Below are positions 34,301 through 49,300 of a stretch of DNA of 64,000 nt, piece after piece. The stretch is taken from contig JAZBQD010000027.1 in assembly GCA_036583965.1 (NCBI GenBank), forward strand, positions 24,125,001 to 24,189,000, written 5' to 3'. Made by a program: the position numbers and the translations under genes. The notes below the pieces were generated by a model that was not told the DNA's origin, made no database searches, and saw only the letters and a program-made list of their open reading frames with translations. This DNA is from Prunella strophiata (Eukaryota > Chordata > Aves > Passeriformes > Prunellidae). How positions within the stretch are numbered: the stretch's first letter is position 1; the number at the start of each line of letters is the position of its first letter.

Positions 34301-37300
34301 TCTCTTGTCCAGTGCTGGCTGAAAAAAACAATATAAGAAATTAGGGAACAAAAATAGAATATTTTAATTCACATCATTAATTAGGAGTTCAAGCAGCAAA
34401 AAGAAACACATCAAGCTAATTCTGGAGTAAAGGACAACTTTTTACCAATTGAGAATCTGCTCTGTGATCTGGAAACTGGCAGGATGTTTTGTGTGACGCT
34501 GGAGAGCTTTACACAGTAACTGACCCTTTCATGTGAAAATTTTGCTGATAGGCAACAATAAAGCCATTCTTCACAAAAGTTGTCAGACAGCTTTTCTTTG
34601 AGGCCATCACAAACCTAAAATAACAGAGTAAGAGAACAAGAAGAAGAGCTCAATGAGTGCCAGCAACAGTGTTCTCTGAGATAAACCCCAAATTTAGCAT
34701 TTGGAGAAGAGGTCCAAAAGCATTTGGCATAGAACAATGTAAGAATAGGCCATAAACTGCTCTTCCTACAAACAAAGTGGCAAAGGATGCTTGGCTATCC
34801 AAAAGGATTTTGCCTCTGGAGAGAGAAAAATGGCTATGTTTAGAAGGGTAGGAGATGCTCAAAGTTAAATTGCTGAAGACCAACACCACTCCACATTTTC
34901 ACATCAGACTCCCTGGAACTTTCAAACTTTATCCACAGCTTGATGCAAAGGTCACTGAAACACAGATTTTCCTCCCCTGCAGCACTATTCAAAGCACAGC
35001 TCACCAGCCCCCAGCTCACCAGAAGGGCTGAGGGAAGCCTTCACTCAGTAATTCACTATTTTTTTAGAAGGCTTTCAACAACCCCCCTGTGCAGACCCTG
35101 TAACAGGACTGCCACCCCAACAGGTCTGTTTGAGGTCAGCTCTGAACTCGGGGCTGATCTCCATCCACACTCTGTGCCTCTCCAGTGGACCAGGAATTCC
35201 TTTGTTGTTGCTGCAGGCTGAACAGGACTGTCAGCAGGACAAGAGCAGCAAGCCCTCCAGAGCTGTCTCCAGCAGGCTGCTACCTGCCTGCATACTCAGG
35301 TGCACAGAGATAACCTGAAGAAAACCTCCACAGTAAAGCATTTGGTGTATGCATGACAATTCCTGAAAAAATGTGGCACAAATGCTGGGAGACACCTTCC
35401 AGCCCAGCAGGGCCGCATGTGTGCATCCAGGGACACACTCACTAAATGACAGCCTGAAAAATGCCACCTTTGCAGGCTTTGCAGTCCACATTGCAGGAGT
35501 CCACACCAGACCTGCAGAGCAGACTGGCAGCTTGTGCTTTTCTGTGCCCACCTCTGAAAAGGCTCCTTTGATCAACACAGAATATGCTGAGTTTGAAAGG
35601 ACCCTCAGGATCATCCAGTCCAACCCTGTCCCTGCACAGACACCCCAACAATTCCACCCTGTGCATGCCTGGGAGGCATTGTCCAAGCCCTCCTGGAGCT
35701 CTGGCAGCCTTGGGCTGTGCCCATTCCCTGGGGAGCCTGGGCAGTGCCCAGCACCCTCTGGGGAAGAACCTTTCCCTGATCTCCAGCCTGACCCTCCCTG
35801 GCCCAGCCCCAGCCATTTCCCCAACTCCTGTCACTGGTCACAGAGAGTGAAGAGATCAGAACTTGCTCCTCCCCTGCCCCTTGTGAGCTGTACAGCCAGA
35901 GAAAGCTGAGACCACATGTTCCCCACTGGTACATGTCCCTTCCACCAGAATAACAATCTGCCCTTGCTCACAAAGGCCTGGAAAAGGGGAGTGAGAGGCA
36001 GGAAGTAAGTCTGGGCTTAGACAGGGTCCCATGCTTGGGACTGCCCCAGTGCAGCATCCTCACCACTGAGTCACCCAGTGCAATGCCAGCAGTGCATCCC
36101 AGGAGCATCCCAGCAACCCCCAGCAATGCCAGCAGTGCATCCCAGGAGCATCCCAGCAACCCCCAGCAATACCAGCAGTGCATCCCAGGAGCATCCCAGC
36201 AACCCCCAGCAATGCCAGCAGTGCATCCCAGGAGCATCCCAGCAACCCCCAGCAATGCCAGCAGTGCATCCCAGGAGCATCCCAGCAACCCCCAGCAATG
36301 CCAGCAGTGCATCCCAGGAGCATCCCAGCAACCCCCAGCAATGCCAGCAGTGCATCCCAGGAGCATCCCAGCAACCCCCAGCAATGCCAGCAGTGCATCC
36401 CAGGAGCATCCCAGCAACCCCCAGCAATGCCAGCAGTGCATCCCAGGAGCATCCCAGCAACCCCCAGCAATGCCAGCAGTGCATCCCAGGAGCATCCCAG
36501 CAACCCCCAGCAATGCCAGCAGTGCATCCCAGGAGCATCCCAGCAACCCCCAGCAATGCCAGCAGTGCATCCCAGGAGCATCCCAGCAACCCCCAGCAAT
36601 GCCAGCAGTGCATCCCAGGAGCATCCCAGCAACCCCCAGCAATGCCAGCAGTGCATCCCAGGAGCATCCCAGCAACCCCCAGCAATGCCAGCAGTGCATC
36701 CCAGGAGCATCCCAGCAACCCCCAGCAATGCCAGCAGTGCATCCCAGGAGCATCCCAGCAACCCCCAGCAATGCCAGCAGTGCATCCCAGGAGCATCCCA
36801 GCAACCCCCAGCAATGCCAGCAGTGCATCCCAGGAGCATCCCAGCAACCCCCAGCAATGCCAGCAGTGCATCCCAGGAGCATCCCAGCAACCCCCAGCAA
36901 TGCCAGCAGTGCATCCCAGGAGCATCCCAGCAACCCCCAGCAATGCCAGCAGTGCATCCCAGGAGCATCCCAGCAACCCCCAGCAATGCCAGCAGTGCAT
37001 CCCAGGAGCATCCCAGCAACCCCCAGCAATGCCAGCAGTGCATCCCAGGAGCATCCCAGCAACCCCCAGCAATGCCAGCAGTGCATCCCAGGAGCATCCC
37101 AGCAACCCCCAGCAATGCCAGCAGTGCATCCCAGGAGCATCCCAGCAACCCCCAGCAATGCCAGCAGTGCATCCCAGGAGCATCCCAGCAACCCCCAGCA
37201 ATGCCAGCAGTGCATCCCAGGAGCATCCCAGCAACCCCCAGCAATGCCAGCAGTGCATCCCAGGAGCATCCCAGCAACCCCCAGCAATGCCAGCAGTGCA

Positions 37301-40300
37301 TCCCAGGAGCATCCCAGCAACCCCCAGCAATGCCAGCAGTGCATCCCAGGAGCATCCCAGCAACCCCCAGCAGGCTGGGACAGCTCCTGAGCATTCCTGA
37401 GGCACACAGGACAACAAGCCCTGTGCAAAGCATTATACCCCTGATGCACCACCCCATGCAAAGTCTAATTGTGAGACAGCAAGTCAAACTGGAGGGGATT
37501 TGGCTGAAGGACTCTTGGCCCTGTGTGCTAAGCTGTCCCCCAGGAGAGCAGGGGTGCCAGTCCCTGGGCTCCCCCATCTGCTGGCAATGCACACATGGGG
37601 TGTCTAACCCTAACTCTAACCCACACCTCCCCTGCTCCAGAGCTGCTCACAGAAATGAGCATGGCCAAGCCCACACTACTGACAATCCCCTGGCTAATTT
37701 GCACTCAGAAATATGACTCTGCATTTTCTCCATGAAAGGGCTCACTGTCTGGGCACAGAGAGGGCTGCAGCTGGAGCATGTGCCAGAGGAAGGGATTGTT
37801 ACAGACACATGGAGAAATCCCAGCGCCGCCAACACGCACACGGCTGCTGTCAATCCAACAGCTCCTTCTGCCCTGCTCTCACACAGGGAGCCATGCCAAG
37901 TTTTTAAAGGTTTGGACCCCGAGAGAGAGCTCCAGACTTGCCTTGCACAGGCAAAAGCATTTACAACAATTTAAGGTTTTCTTTCCACTGCTTTTCAGGG
38001 AAACTCTTTCCACCCCAAGGATCAGCAATGCTCCTACCAGGAACAGATAATACAGAACACAGACCAACCCAAGCCCAGTGAGGGAGGGTAATTCCATCCC
38101 TGCCCCTAGAGCTGATTAACCCTCAGGGTGTGTTGTAGCTGTCTTAGTTACCAGTGCTGCCCAGAGTTGTGGCTGCCCCATCCCTTAAAGTGTCCAAGGC
38201 CGGGCTGGACAGGGCTTGGAGCAACCTGATCTACTGGGAAGTGTCCCTGCCCATGGCAGGGGGTGGGACTGGATGGGCTTAAAGGTCAACCCAAACCCTC
38301 CTGTGATTACAGAAGCAGACAAAGTCAGCCAGACTTTTTCCAAAGGAATTCAACCTCAGGGTAGCTTGAGAACAGTAGTTTTCAAACTGTGATCAGCAGA
38401 TGTCTGTGAACTATTTCTAGTTTGCTTGTGAAAGGTAATAAAAAAAATCTATCATACCCAAGTCAAAGTTTGCTATGCTGCACAGGAAAAACATGTTGGG
38501 TTTCATCAGCTCAGCTGATGGAATACCATTCCCCTTTCAGTGCTGCTGGAAGGGTCAGAGCCAAAATCCTCCCCAGGACCAAGACCACCCTCTAAAACCT
38601 CACTGTGTGATCCCCAGCACTGTCTAAGCAGGCAGCACAATGAGCTGTCTGTGCACCCAGAGCTTTAGACACTAAGAATAACTTCAGTTTATTCTTACAG
38701 AGCAAGATAACAGGGCCAAGGCTGGCACAGGCACATCATAAACACTCCTGCTCTCCTCAGCCGGCTGTGAATTACTGGCTGCTTGCAGGAAAACTGGGCA
38801 ACATAAGGATGATAAAATCCCAGGTGTTTATAACATGTAGTACAGACACAGAGGAATAGAAACAGAAGTAAATTTCTTGACTGTTTCTTCTACAGCTTCT
38901 GTACAAACAAGTCAGTTACCTTTGGGATGAAAAACTTCAGCACAGAATCTGCTTTCAAAATACAGTCAGGAGGTACAGCAAGAAAAGTCAACCATGCTTC
39001 TGTAACAAATTCTTCTGGAGGAGAAGAGCTGCCAGTGTTTTACATCTTGTATCTCACAAGGGACCCAGGCACTGCCCTTAGATCACAGCAAGCCTGCAGG
39101 CAGGCTGGCCTTCCTCCTGCTGCTGGAGCACCTCCTCTTCCAAGCCTTGGGGCTGTCCCAAGGGGCAGCCAACCCCACTGCTGCACAGGGGCTTTCCAAC
39201 ATGACCCTCTGGGCTGGTAATTCAGACAAGAATCACAGAAAGAACCTCTGGAGGTCATCATGCCCCCTTCCTCTAGCAGGGCCACCAAGACCAGGCTGAC
39301 CCAGAATCATGTCTGGATGGCTTTTGAATGTTTCCAAGGATGGAGACTCCTTTCTCTGGTGACCAGTATAGAACTTGAGAAAATAAGAGTGAAGCTCACC
39401 AGGGCAAGGTCAGGTTGGACTACTAGAAAAACGTTCACTCAGAGGGGTGTCACTGGAACAGGCTCCCAGGGAAGTCATGTCACCAACCCTGTCTAAGTTC
39501 AAGGAGGTTCCCAGTGAAGGTCTTTGTCTCACAGTTTAGTTTTAGGTAACACTGTGAGGAGCAAGGAGTGGGACTCCATGACCCTTATGGGTCTCTTCCA
39601 ACTCAAGGCATTCTGTAATTCTATTCTGTACTTGTGTTTCTGCAGGGATCAGACAAGTCTGCAGGCAAGGGAAAGGTTATCCTCACTTTTACAGCCAGAC
39701 CACTGTGACCATTATGTCTTTTCCAATCTTAAAGATTCTGTGATTGAAGGCTTGGCCTAGAGCACAGCATGAGGTGAGGCAAGGAGTGGGACTGATCTGT
39801 CCATGGCCAGCCTTGCTCCTCACCACAGAGCCCAGCCTCTGGGCCCAGAGCAAAGACACAAGAACATGCTGGTAGAAACCAGGGGAAATCCTGGTCCAAG
39901 AGCTCCAGGTGAATGCTGGGGAGAGCACAGTTCCCCAGCTCAGACATGGATCCTAACTCCAACAGAGGCTCCAGGTGCCATCTCACAGGCAAGTCACATC
40001 ACAGCCAGTGAGAGATTTGCATTATTGATCCCACTGAACACTGTCACCTGCTGAGGCTCATTCTTAAGTCACTCAGGTGTGTGGCTGATGGGAAGCCAGA
40101 GAATCCTAAATGGCTTGGGTTGGAAGGGGCCTTAAAGCCCATCCAGTGCCACCCCCTGCCATGGGAAGGGACATCTTCCACTAGACCAGGCTGATCCAAG
40201 CCCTGTCCAATCTGGCCTTTTAAGAATTCACAGGACTAACACCACTCTCCAGCAAAGGAGAAGAATTTCTGCTTTAAAACCACTTTTCAATCTGGCCCAC

Positions 40301-43300
40301 AGTATCAAAAACAGGTAAAGAAATTTCAAAACACAGCAGCAAAAGTTGGCCATATAGCAGATACTCCTGGAAATAGAGGCATGAACTCCACCCACATTTA
40401 CTCCAAGTTCATTCAAAGATATCCAAGGTGCTGCAGCTGGTGGGAGCCACCTGAAGGAAGCTAATATTGTCCACAAAACACATATCCCAGGATGCTGCTG
40501 CCTGCCATATGGTCAGGAAATGAAAGGAGATGAGGAGTGCAAGTCAGGACAATCTGTCTTTAAGTCAAGGCACACGCACCAGCTTTGCAGTTTGCATTAA
40601 CATTAAAAAGAACCATACAGAAAAGGTAATGCCAGAAATGTAAAAATAAATGAATAAAATGCTCAGCATGGTTCCAACTGGTTTGTCACTGTCTCTGAAT
40701 GATAAAATGGCAAATGGCTGCAGAGCTTTCACTTCTACAGCAGGGAAGAGGTTTTCCCAATTCACAGGCTAACCACAGGAGGAGACACTTTTTTTTTGCC
40801 TTTTCAAGGATCATCAGAGTTTCAGAGAACACCCATGACAAGTAACCCAGACAGAATACAAAACTAATTTATCTTCCCATATCCTGGGATCAAGGAATCA
40901 GCAACAAAAAAAAGCAGAACTGAAGTGTCAACACTGGAGATCTGACCAGCTCTTCCCTCTCAGAATCAGCAGTTTAATAACTCAACCAAAGTATCATGCC
41001 TGTGAACCTACAAGACACACCTACAAGTACAGAGTATTTAACAACATCAGACCAGACATTTCCCCTGCTCCACTGCAAACACAAACACAGCAGATTTCAT
41101 TACTCTCTCCCTGGCACAGGTTTCCTGTGGCATAAAGGAATTTATGCCAAACTTTGCTTTCACCAACCCTAAACTAACACTTACAGTCATCAGTGAGTTA
41201 TTTTAGAGTTAGTCTTTGCTAAAGCCAGCATGGAACTTGAGACTTCATAATTTTGGCCTAATTTTCCTCAAGTAGCCAGTTACCCTGGAAAACAGAGGTT
41301 CTCTGAATTGCATGGAATGGTAAACTGCTTGAAAATAAATGGATTACATCATATTTGCTGGCAGATGGCTGAAAATGTTTTATATATAATTAGGAGAATA
41401 GAAAAACAACTACTGCAGCCAAGCAGGGAAAAATATATTCAACCTTTACAGATGAAGTAGAAAGTTTTCCTGGATGTAATTTTGTCCATCCTACTTCTGA
41501 TGAATAAACAGCTGAAAAGGTGACAACCTCATATGCTGACAGGATTCTGAATAAGGGGAGAAGGAAAACACAACAAACAGCACTCTGCTAGGATGAAATA
41601 ATGAATTTATCAATTAAAAAAATCTTCTGAAGTTCTTCCCTATAGATTTTACAGTGTTCTTGCTTTGAATGCCTAAGTTGCTCATCTGCAATGCACCTCT
41701 GGGAATGGGGTGAGGTGAATCACAGAGGTCAGAGGCCATGCCCAAAAATCACAGTAAGGGTCTCAACCTTGCACTGAGGCAGCAATACAGCTTCATTTTG
41801 CAGAGAGAGAAACAAAACAAAAAAGATTAATGGATTTTCACAAGTCACAAAAAAAGGAGTGAGTGTCAGGGCTGGGAATGATAAAATAAGCTAACATTCC
41901 TTCCAAAATATACACTGAAATAAACTACAGATATTCAGCTTTTGTAGAGCAGCTTACTTAGTGCATTCACAGAGTACTTGTCAGACTAGTGATAAATTTG
42001 TGGCCAATATCAAGAACAACTTTTCCTCTGTGTTGCTTTTAAGAAACTCTCACAAACTCACAGACAAAATCTCACTTCCCATCCAAGTACTTCGCCTCCA
42101 GCACTGAAAAAAAACCAAAAAACCTCTGGGTTTTTGGATATGAGGTTCCTGATTTTTAGGGTTTAAAGTTTTAAAGCAGTGAAGTAATAGTACTGGAGAG
42201 AAGAAAAAAAAGAAAAGAAAAAGCAAAGTATTTCTACTTTAAATTCAAAATATTTTGGGCTAGCTAAAATTTCTGGATCTGAATCTCTTCAATTTGTGAT
42301 CTCACAGTTTCACTCAGGGATACAGAAATCTCTTATGGACACACATGTGCTGCACACATGGCTGCTGTGGGGTCAGGACACACTGCAGATGCCAGGGTCA
42401 GAACACATTCTCTCTTGGAAAAGACTGATTGGACTTTAAGTGATGGAAAACTGGTGCTGTGCTGATGGCTGACTTAATGCTAAAGAGAAGACAAAGAAAA
42501 ACAGTGAGGTCTTAACTCTAATCTTGTAAGCTAAAGGCTCTGCAGCCCTCTGTAAGTAATGCTGTACATTTCCCACCCCCAGCTAAGGAAATCAGATCAT
42601 GAAAACAGAGGGACACTTGGTGGATGGGATTGCTTCTTCTGCACAACACAGCATCACAATTCTCCCTTCAGCTGGTCTGTTCTCTTTGTGTGGGTTTCAG
42701 GGAGAAGTCACTGGAGAGGATAAATCCCAGGGAGCACCCACTGAAGACAACCAAACCCCTGGGAGAGCCAAGCACTGAAGGCTACATCAGCAAGTGTGGT
42801 GTGGAGAAGAATGCAAATGCACAATTTATCTCTTTAAGGTTTACTCCTGACCACAAATGCACAGTTTGAGGATAGGTAGTTTTTTCCCCCATCACTGCCA
42901 GGATGTAAATAAAGAGAGGAAATGGGCACTTAGGTCTTTCAGTAGCCAGTTCCTAGGAAATTGAGTAACTGGAAGCCCTGAAAAATGCACATGTGCCTTT
43001 ATTCTGCAGAGCATGGCTCCTAACCATGCTGTTTTCCAAGGGGAAAGACTCCCATCTTAGCTAGCTCCATTCCAGGGGATGAAGTGCACCAGACAAAGAG
43101 TGTTCCAGCCCCAGCACACCTGCAGGTGTTGGACTTGACTGTTCCCTCGGGGGACAGGGACATGTCAGGGACATGCTCTGGCCTCACATGCATCATAGCA
43201 CTTGTCCAGCAGCATTCCCAGCCCTGGACATTCCAGCTCCCTGGGGCTCTGAGGCAATTGCAAAGGCTGGAAAAGTGAATTTTTGCAATACCTGAGCACG

Positions 43301-46300
43301 AGGCATTGCTGTGGGAGGAATGAAAGAGCAGAGAATGTCCAGCTTCAAGGAACCCACAGTCCCTCTGCTGAGCATGCAGGAATCCAGTCCCAGGCTCTGC
43401 CTTTGCCAGGGGTACACACCATCCTAACCCCAATCCCAGCACTTCACAGGGAACAGCAGATAACATGCCACAACTTCTTAGATACTACAAAATATGCACT
43501 CACTTACAGAATAACATGACTGTCTGTGAAGACTTTGGGGTTTACACAGAGATGTGATGTATCAGCAGATAAATTGAAACCTAATGGCTTGCTTTATTTG
43601 CTGAAGCTATTAAGTTTCTTGGGAGTTATGTTCAAAGGTGTTCAATAGATCATTTAATATGATCTACTGCACATCAGCCCCATATGGAATTCAAAGATTT
43701 AGCATCACCTGCTTGACTCAAAAAAACCCCAACAAAACAAAAAACCTCCCAAAAAACAACCCAAACCAAAAACCCACTGAAAAAAACCCCACCAAACCCC
43801 AACCCCAAAAAAACAAACAAAAAAAAAAACAAACAACAAAAAAAAAAACCAAACAAAAAAACACCAAAAAAACCCAAACCCAAAAACCAAAACCCCAGCA
43901 CTTAAAAAAAAATTATTTTCATCTGAAACCATCTCAGATCCTTCTTCTGAAGCCTTTTAAATAATCCCTCAATAGCTCCATCTCAAACCCATACATTAGC
44001 AGTAACTGATGTGCAACATCAACTTTCAAGGGAACAGCTGATATATCATAGATGCACCAGGCCACTAGAGGGATTTCTTAAACACATGAAATAAATATAG
44101 TTGGTTTTTTTTTTTTATGGAAAAATTGACAGGCTAGTTCTGTCTCCTTTGAGAAATCATTCTGCTCTTAAACTTCTGCCAGTTTATCAGTGGCTGCAGT
44201 TGGGTAAAACTCTTGTTTTAAGGAGTTTCATTAACCTCTTCAGATCATGTGACTCAATACAACATCTAATCAGCTGAAATCTAGGAGTTTGGGCTCTTTA
44301 TTTTGATTTCTTCCAAGTATATTCTTAACTTCTATGCCAGCACAGAACTGGAAGAAATATACCATTGTTGGGTCATCAGACCTGGAATAAATACATTCTC
44401 CTGAGCAGGAAAGGCTGGTCCAGCTATGTGCCCAAACTATTAGAACCAGATGTTTTCCTTAACCTCTGGGCTATCCTAAAGGTGTCCTTGTAGTGCCCAA
44501 CAAGCCACACATCTGCAGGAGCTAAGGGAGCCTGGTCAGCTTGGTCAGGTGGGAGAGGTAACAAACCATCATTTCTCCTTGGAGATCTCACTCTATTGGA
44601 GAGGTAAAAGACCTGAAGCACATTTCTCCTCAGCAGACCTCTGTGGGACACTGACTTTATTCTGGTTGTCACCTGCCATTCTGATCCACATGCTCCAATG
44701 AGCAACAACATGTTCTCCACCTTGTAACAGAGCAAACCTGAAGGTGACTGAAGCTTTCCATAGGTAAAATCAACCAACATCACTGCACAATGAACTGGTG
44801 AGTGTAGAAAAGAAACTCCTGCTTAGGCCCAGCCTAGCCCTGTACACATATTCCTCCCCCCCTTAAATTTGCACCACATATACAAAGACTGGCTCATCCA
44901 AAAATCCAGATGGGAAGTTTGTAGGCTGGAAGCACCACTGACAGCAGCTCAATTCTTGCTCTGTGAAACAGAGCTTCCTTCAAGGCTCAGGTATTAGCCA
45001 AAAAATCCTGGCAGCAGCCTTCATTTGTATTAAGTCAGAGCAGAGTTCTGCCAGCAGACAGCCATGAGCTCACTAGTCTGAAAAAACATCTCATTGACAA
45101 GAGTTTTTGTGGAAGCAATAACTTGTTTGTGTGAGAAATAAAGGGAGAAGGGGGAGTGAGTGTATGTTAGGAGTGATAAAACATGTACCACAAACACACT
45201 CAGTAACTTAATTTCCATTTAAAACTAAATATGATAATTTCCATTTAAATCCTGCTTCAAGTAAAAAAAATGAATTGAAAAGAAATCATAAATTAAGAGA
45301 CAGTATTTAGCACCAGTGACATTTTCATATTCCAGTCACATACACTGAACTTATTTCAGACTGGTGTTTTGAAAAATGAGTGCAACCATAGTCTCTGACA
45401 GCCAGAGCCAGAGGAAGAAAATATTTGAGGAGGCAGAAGACCCAAAAGCAATTATTATTCTCTACCAACCAATTCAGAAGAGTCTGGGTAGGCTCCTCCA
45501 AAACCATAGAGCCCATCTCAGAGACAAATAAATGGAAACTCCATCCAGAGCTTCGTACTGAAGGAGCACATATCATCTGGAGCAAACACCAGCAGCATCC
45601 AGAGACTGATTCATGGGAGTGAGTCAAGTAATGCCAAGGGAGTCAGACTGGGAAAAATGAGCACAGTACTGGGCTACTGCTCTGTTGCTGCAAGAGCTGG
45701 TTGTGCTAAACCAGATACAAAGGGCACAGAGCACATGCAGTGCTTGGTGCCTACCAGCAGCTGGCTTTTCTAAACCTCCAGGGACCTGAAAAACTGCTCA
45801 TATCTCAGTCTAGAGCAGCTTGGAACTCACAATCCCAACCCTCACCTAAGCTGTCCTGTGTAGCAAAAGGGACAGAAAGGATTCACCTCTACCAACATCC
45901 CATCCCCCAGAAATCCCCTGTACATGCTGAGAGAGAAAAATGCCATCCAGCCAAGTCAACACCAATCTGCTCCCCAATTCTGCCAGCATGCAGGATCCAC
46001 CAGAAAATTAACATTTCCAAATCCTACTCCTCACCACAACCCTCTAAGGAACCCCAGTTCAGTCCAGGGGCATCTCAAGGTCATATCAGACACTCCACTA
46101 CCATCATCCCCTTTCTCCATCTGTAGGATCTGCAGAAGTCACTAGAGTTCTCAAAGTCTTCCCACTCCCAAAACCTAATTTCACTTTAATCCCTTGGGCA
46201 GCAAGGGATCCTGTCCATAACACAGGAGATTATCCAACCTTGCTCCCTACTGACACCACTCCTCCTCCTGATTTTTTAAGTCTGTACAACCCACCAGTAA

Positions 46301-49300
46301 AACAGATCCTTGAATATTTAGATTTCCAAACCTGAAAGCTATTCCAGCTATTTCTCCCACTGGTAATTCTAGCCAATTGTAGCCAAGAATTAAGGAAAAA
46401 TAAAATGCAGGCCAGCAGTTCCTGAAGAAAGAGTTTGCCTTTTACTGTTTTTCCAAAATGAAAACATAAATCTTTACCCTAATCATGCAGTTCCTACACT
46501 GACATATATTTCAATGTCTTTTTTTAAATTAGGATTTTTGTTAGTCTAGTGTAGTGACTTTTCCATGTAACTGCTGTGCTTTTCACTGAACTGTAAATAT
46601 TTTTGTCATTGTCTTTATGAGTTATGGTGTTAATTACAAGTTCTGGTTAGACTACAGGAATGTATTTGTTGTCTTCATTTAAGAAGAAGAATTTGCAAGA
46701 GCAAGAAAACACCCTCAAAAAAACCACAAGGGGGGCTCCCAGCATTAAGGACACACTCTGGAACACCCCAAGGAAAAGGCAAAACAGCTCCCTGGAGCAG
46801 TGCAGCCAAGCACAGAGCTCAGCTCCTGCAGCACACACCAAAACACATTTCAATCTCTCTCAAACACTTTGTTTTTCTGGTTCTCTTTTTGATGCAAAGA
46901 GGATGTAACATTCCTGCTTCCTCTCACATGAACTGGGGAGTGCTGATGATTGATGGACAGAGAAGAGTCTTGCTGCAAAGCCTTAAAGCTCATGTTCCTT
47001 TTTGCCCCTTAGACATAAACTGTGGGGACAGAACAGATCTCTCACAGCTTTTCCTGTCCAAAATCACACTTCCTAGCTAACATCTTTGTATGACTTGCCT
47101 GAAGCAGGTTTTTGGTTATTTAATGATACAGCAGTCCAGCTACAGGACTTAAGTTCACTTGGCTGAAGTCTGGTAGGGAATAATTCACATGTTTGAGCTA
47201 AAACCAGAGGAAAAAATCAACCAACCAACCAACCAAAGAAAACCAACAAAGGGTTGGCATTTGTGAGAGTTTTAACATTTACCTTCCTTGTCACAATAAG
47301 CAGTACAAAATAGGAATGCAGGAAAACAGCCTTTTCCTCCAATCCTGAAATGGTTTGGGTGAGAAGGATCCTTTAAATGTCACCCAGTCTAACCTCCCTG
47401 CAATGAAGAGAGAAATCTTCAACCAGACCAGGTTGCTCAGAGCCCCATCCAACCTGACCTTGAATTTTCCCAAGCACCTTGTAAGGACAAGAATGACTGA
47501 AAGTACTGAGGAAATAACTCAAATAACAACCTTCAATTCTCATTCTAGCCCCACAGGTACAACACAGAACCATTTTAAGAGCAGATGCTGAACTACTAAC
47601 TGAAGTTCTGACCTGCTAACTGAAGAGATAAGCACCTGCTATCAGCTTCAGGATATAAACTAACCCTTCACAGGTAATGTAACCTCACTGTTGCCACTGG
47701 GCCACACATAACCTTCGTTCTGCTGAGAGATCAAAGTGCAAAACTAAGCAAACAATCCTTTAGAATCAAGAGGAAGATTGTACTCTGTGTGAGGAAAGGA
47801 GAAAGAAAACATAATTATAAACCATGTTTTTCTTCCTTACAGGAAAAAAATCTTTTAAAAAACAAAACAAAACAAAAATCCAACAAAAAAAATTCCCCTT
47901 TGGAGCTGAAGCTTTACAAAACTAATGTGAAAAAGCTTAAATGAGCCCTACCATGGCACTGTAGTTCACACAGACTCTCACTATTTTCTGCTTCAGCATG
48001 AATTTAGATCCTCATGAGCTCCAGGGGGACAGCCTCAAAATCCTGCTCCAGATCAAGATCTGCTTATCTTTGTAACAGGTGTGTCATTCCTATCAGTCCA
48101 TCCAGACAGAATGAAAGGTAAATAGCTGGAAATCTATTTATTCCATGTATTACAGCCACTCAGGCACCACAGATGATACAAGGATCTCATCAACATCTAC
48201 ATTTAAATTAATTCCTGCAAAAAGAGCAAGGACAGACTTTGGTGAAGGCATATTCCCACCCCAAAACAACACTATCAGCTTTCATGCTCAGTTTTGCCTG
48301 ATTCTACAGTTAGAAAGGGGAAAAAAAACCCCACTGACTACTTAAATAGTTGGTCATAACGAAAGCAGCCTTCACTTCTGAGCAAGATTTCACTTCCCAA
48401 AATGTCTAACAGCTACCTCAAATAAGCAACCACTTCTCCCAAGAAATAGCAGAAATTCTGCTTTATAGGCTATTAGCATAATTTCAGTCCTCTACAGTGA
48501 ATTCAGTCTCTAAAACAAAATTTAGCCTTTTTTTAGCAGTGTCACATCATGTCAAGACAAGGAACAATGTCTTATGTTGCAAAACTTTATCACAACCAAG
48601 TGGTTCACATAAAACTTTAATGACTGAACTCCATTTCAAAATATATACCAGATCCATAGTCACATGGAAAAAAGTTTAAAATCAACATATTGATATTAGT
48701 CTCCCTGTCAGCTTTTCCAGAAAGAAAACTGACATCATTTTACAGCAACAAAAGTGCTCTACCCCAAGGACACCAGATATAGATATAAAGACAAATGCAT
48801 GTGCCTGCACACAAAACCAAAACTAATAATTTCAGTTAAAAACTGAATTCAGGCACTGAATTCTTAAAAACTGGATTCAGGCACTGTATGAGGCAAATTG
48901 TACACACAAAAAAAAAAGAAAAAATAATAATATTTTTCTTAATTGATGAATTTATTAGCAGTGCACCACATGCCTGTATGAAGGAACTGAGCATTCTACA
49001 GAAGAGGGCAAAAAATCCACGTCATCAGAGAACACCAAAATTGTTTTTTATCCCTATCTTTCTTTACCCTGAAATTCTGGTGCATGTGGGTCCCATTTAG
49101 CTGTAATCCACCCTTGGCATAAGCACCATCAACGTGCACGATGCTTGACCAGAATAAAGGAAATGAGATGCACAGAAATAGACTGCAATAATACCAAGTC
49201 TGAGACATCATCCCACAGGAAGGAAATTCCAGGCTGTGACAGACAGCACCCCACATCACCTCGGTCCTCTCTCGACCCTGGAAGCCCAGATGAGCCTCTT

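Noticed and set aside
36082..37371. CRISPR-like array
   Set aside because: Copies are contiguous with no spacers, the genome is a vertebrate one, and no cas-like gene is present; it is a minisatellite.
35968..37716. Six overlapping open frames of about 440-510 codons
   Set aside because: They exist only because the 43-bp unit lacks stop triplets; no start context, splice pattern or known protein family supports them.
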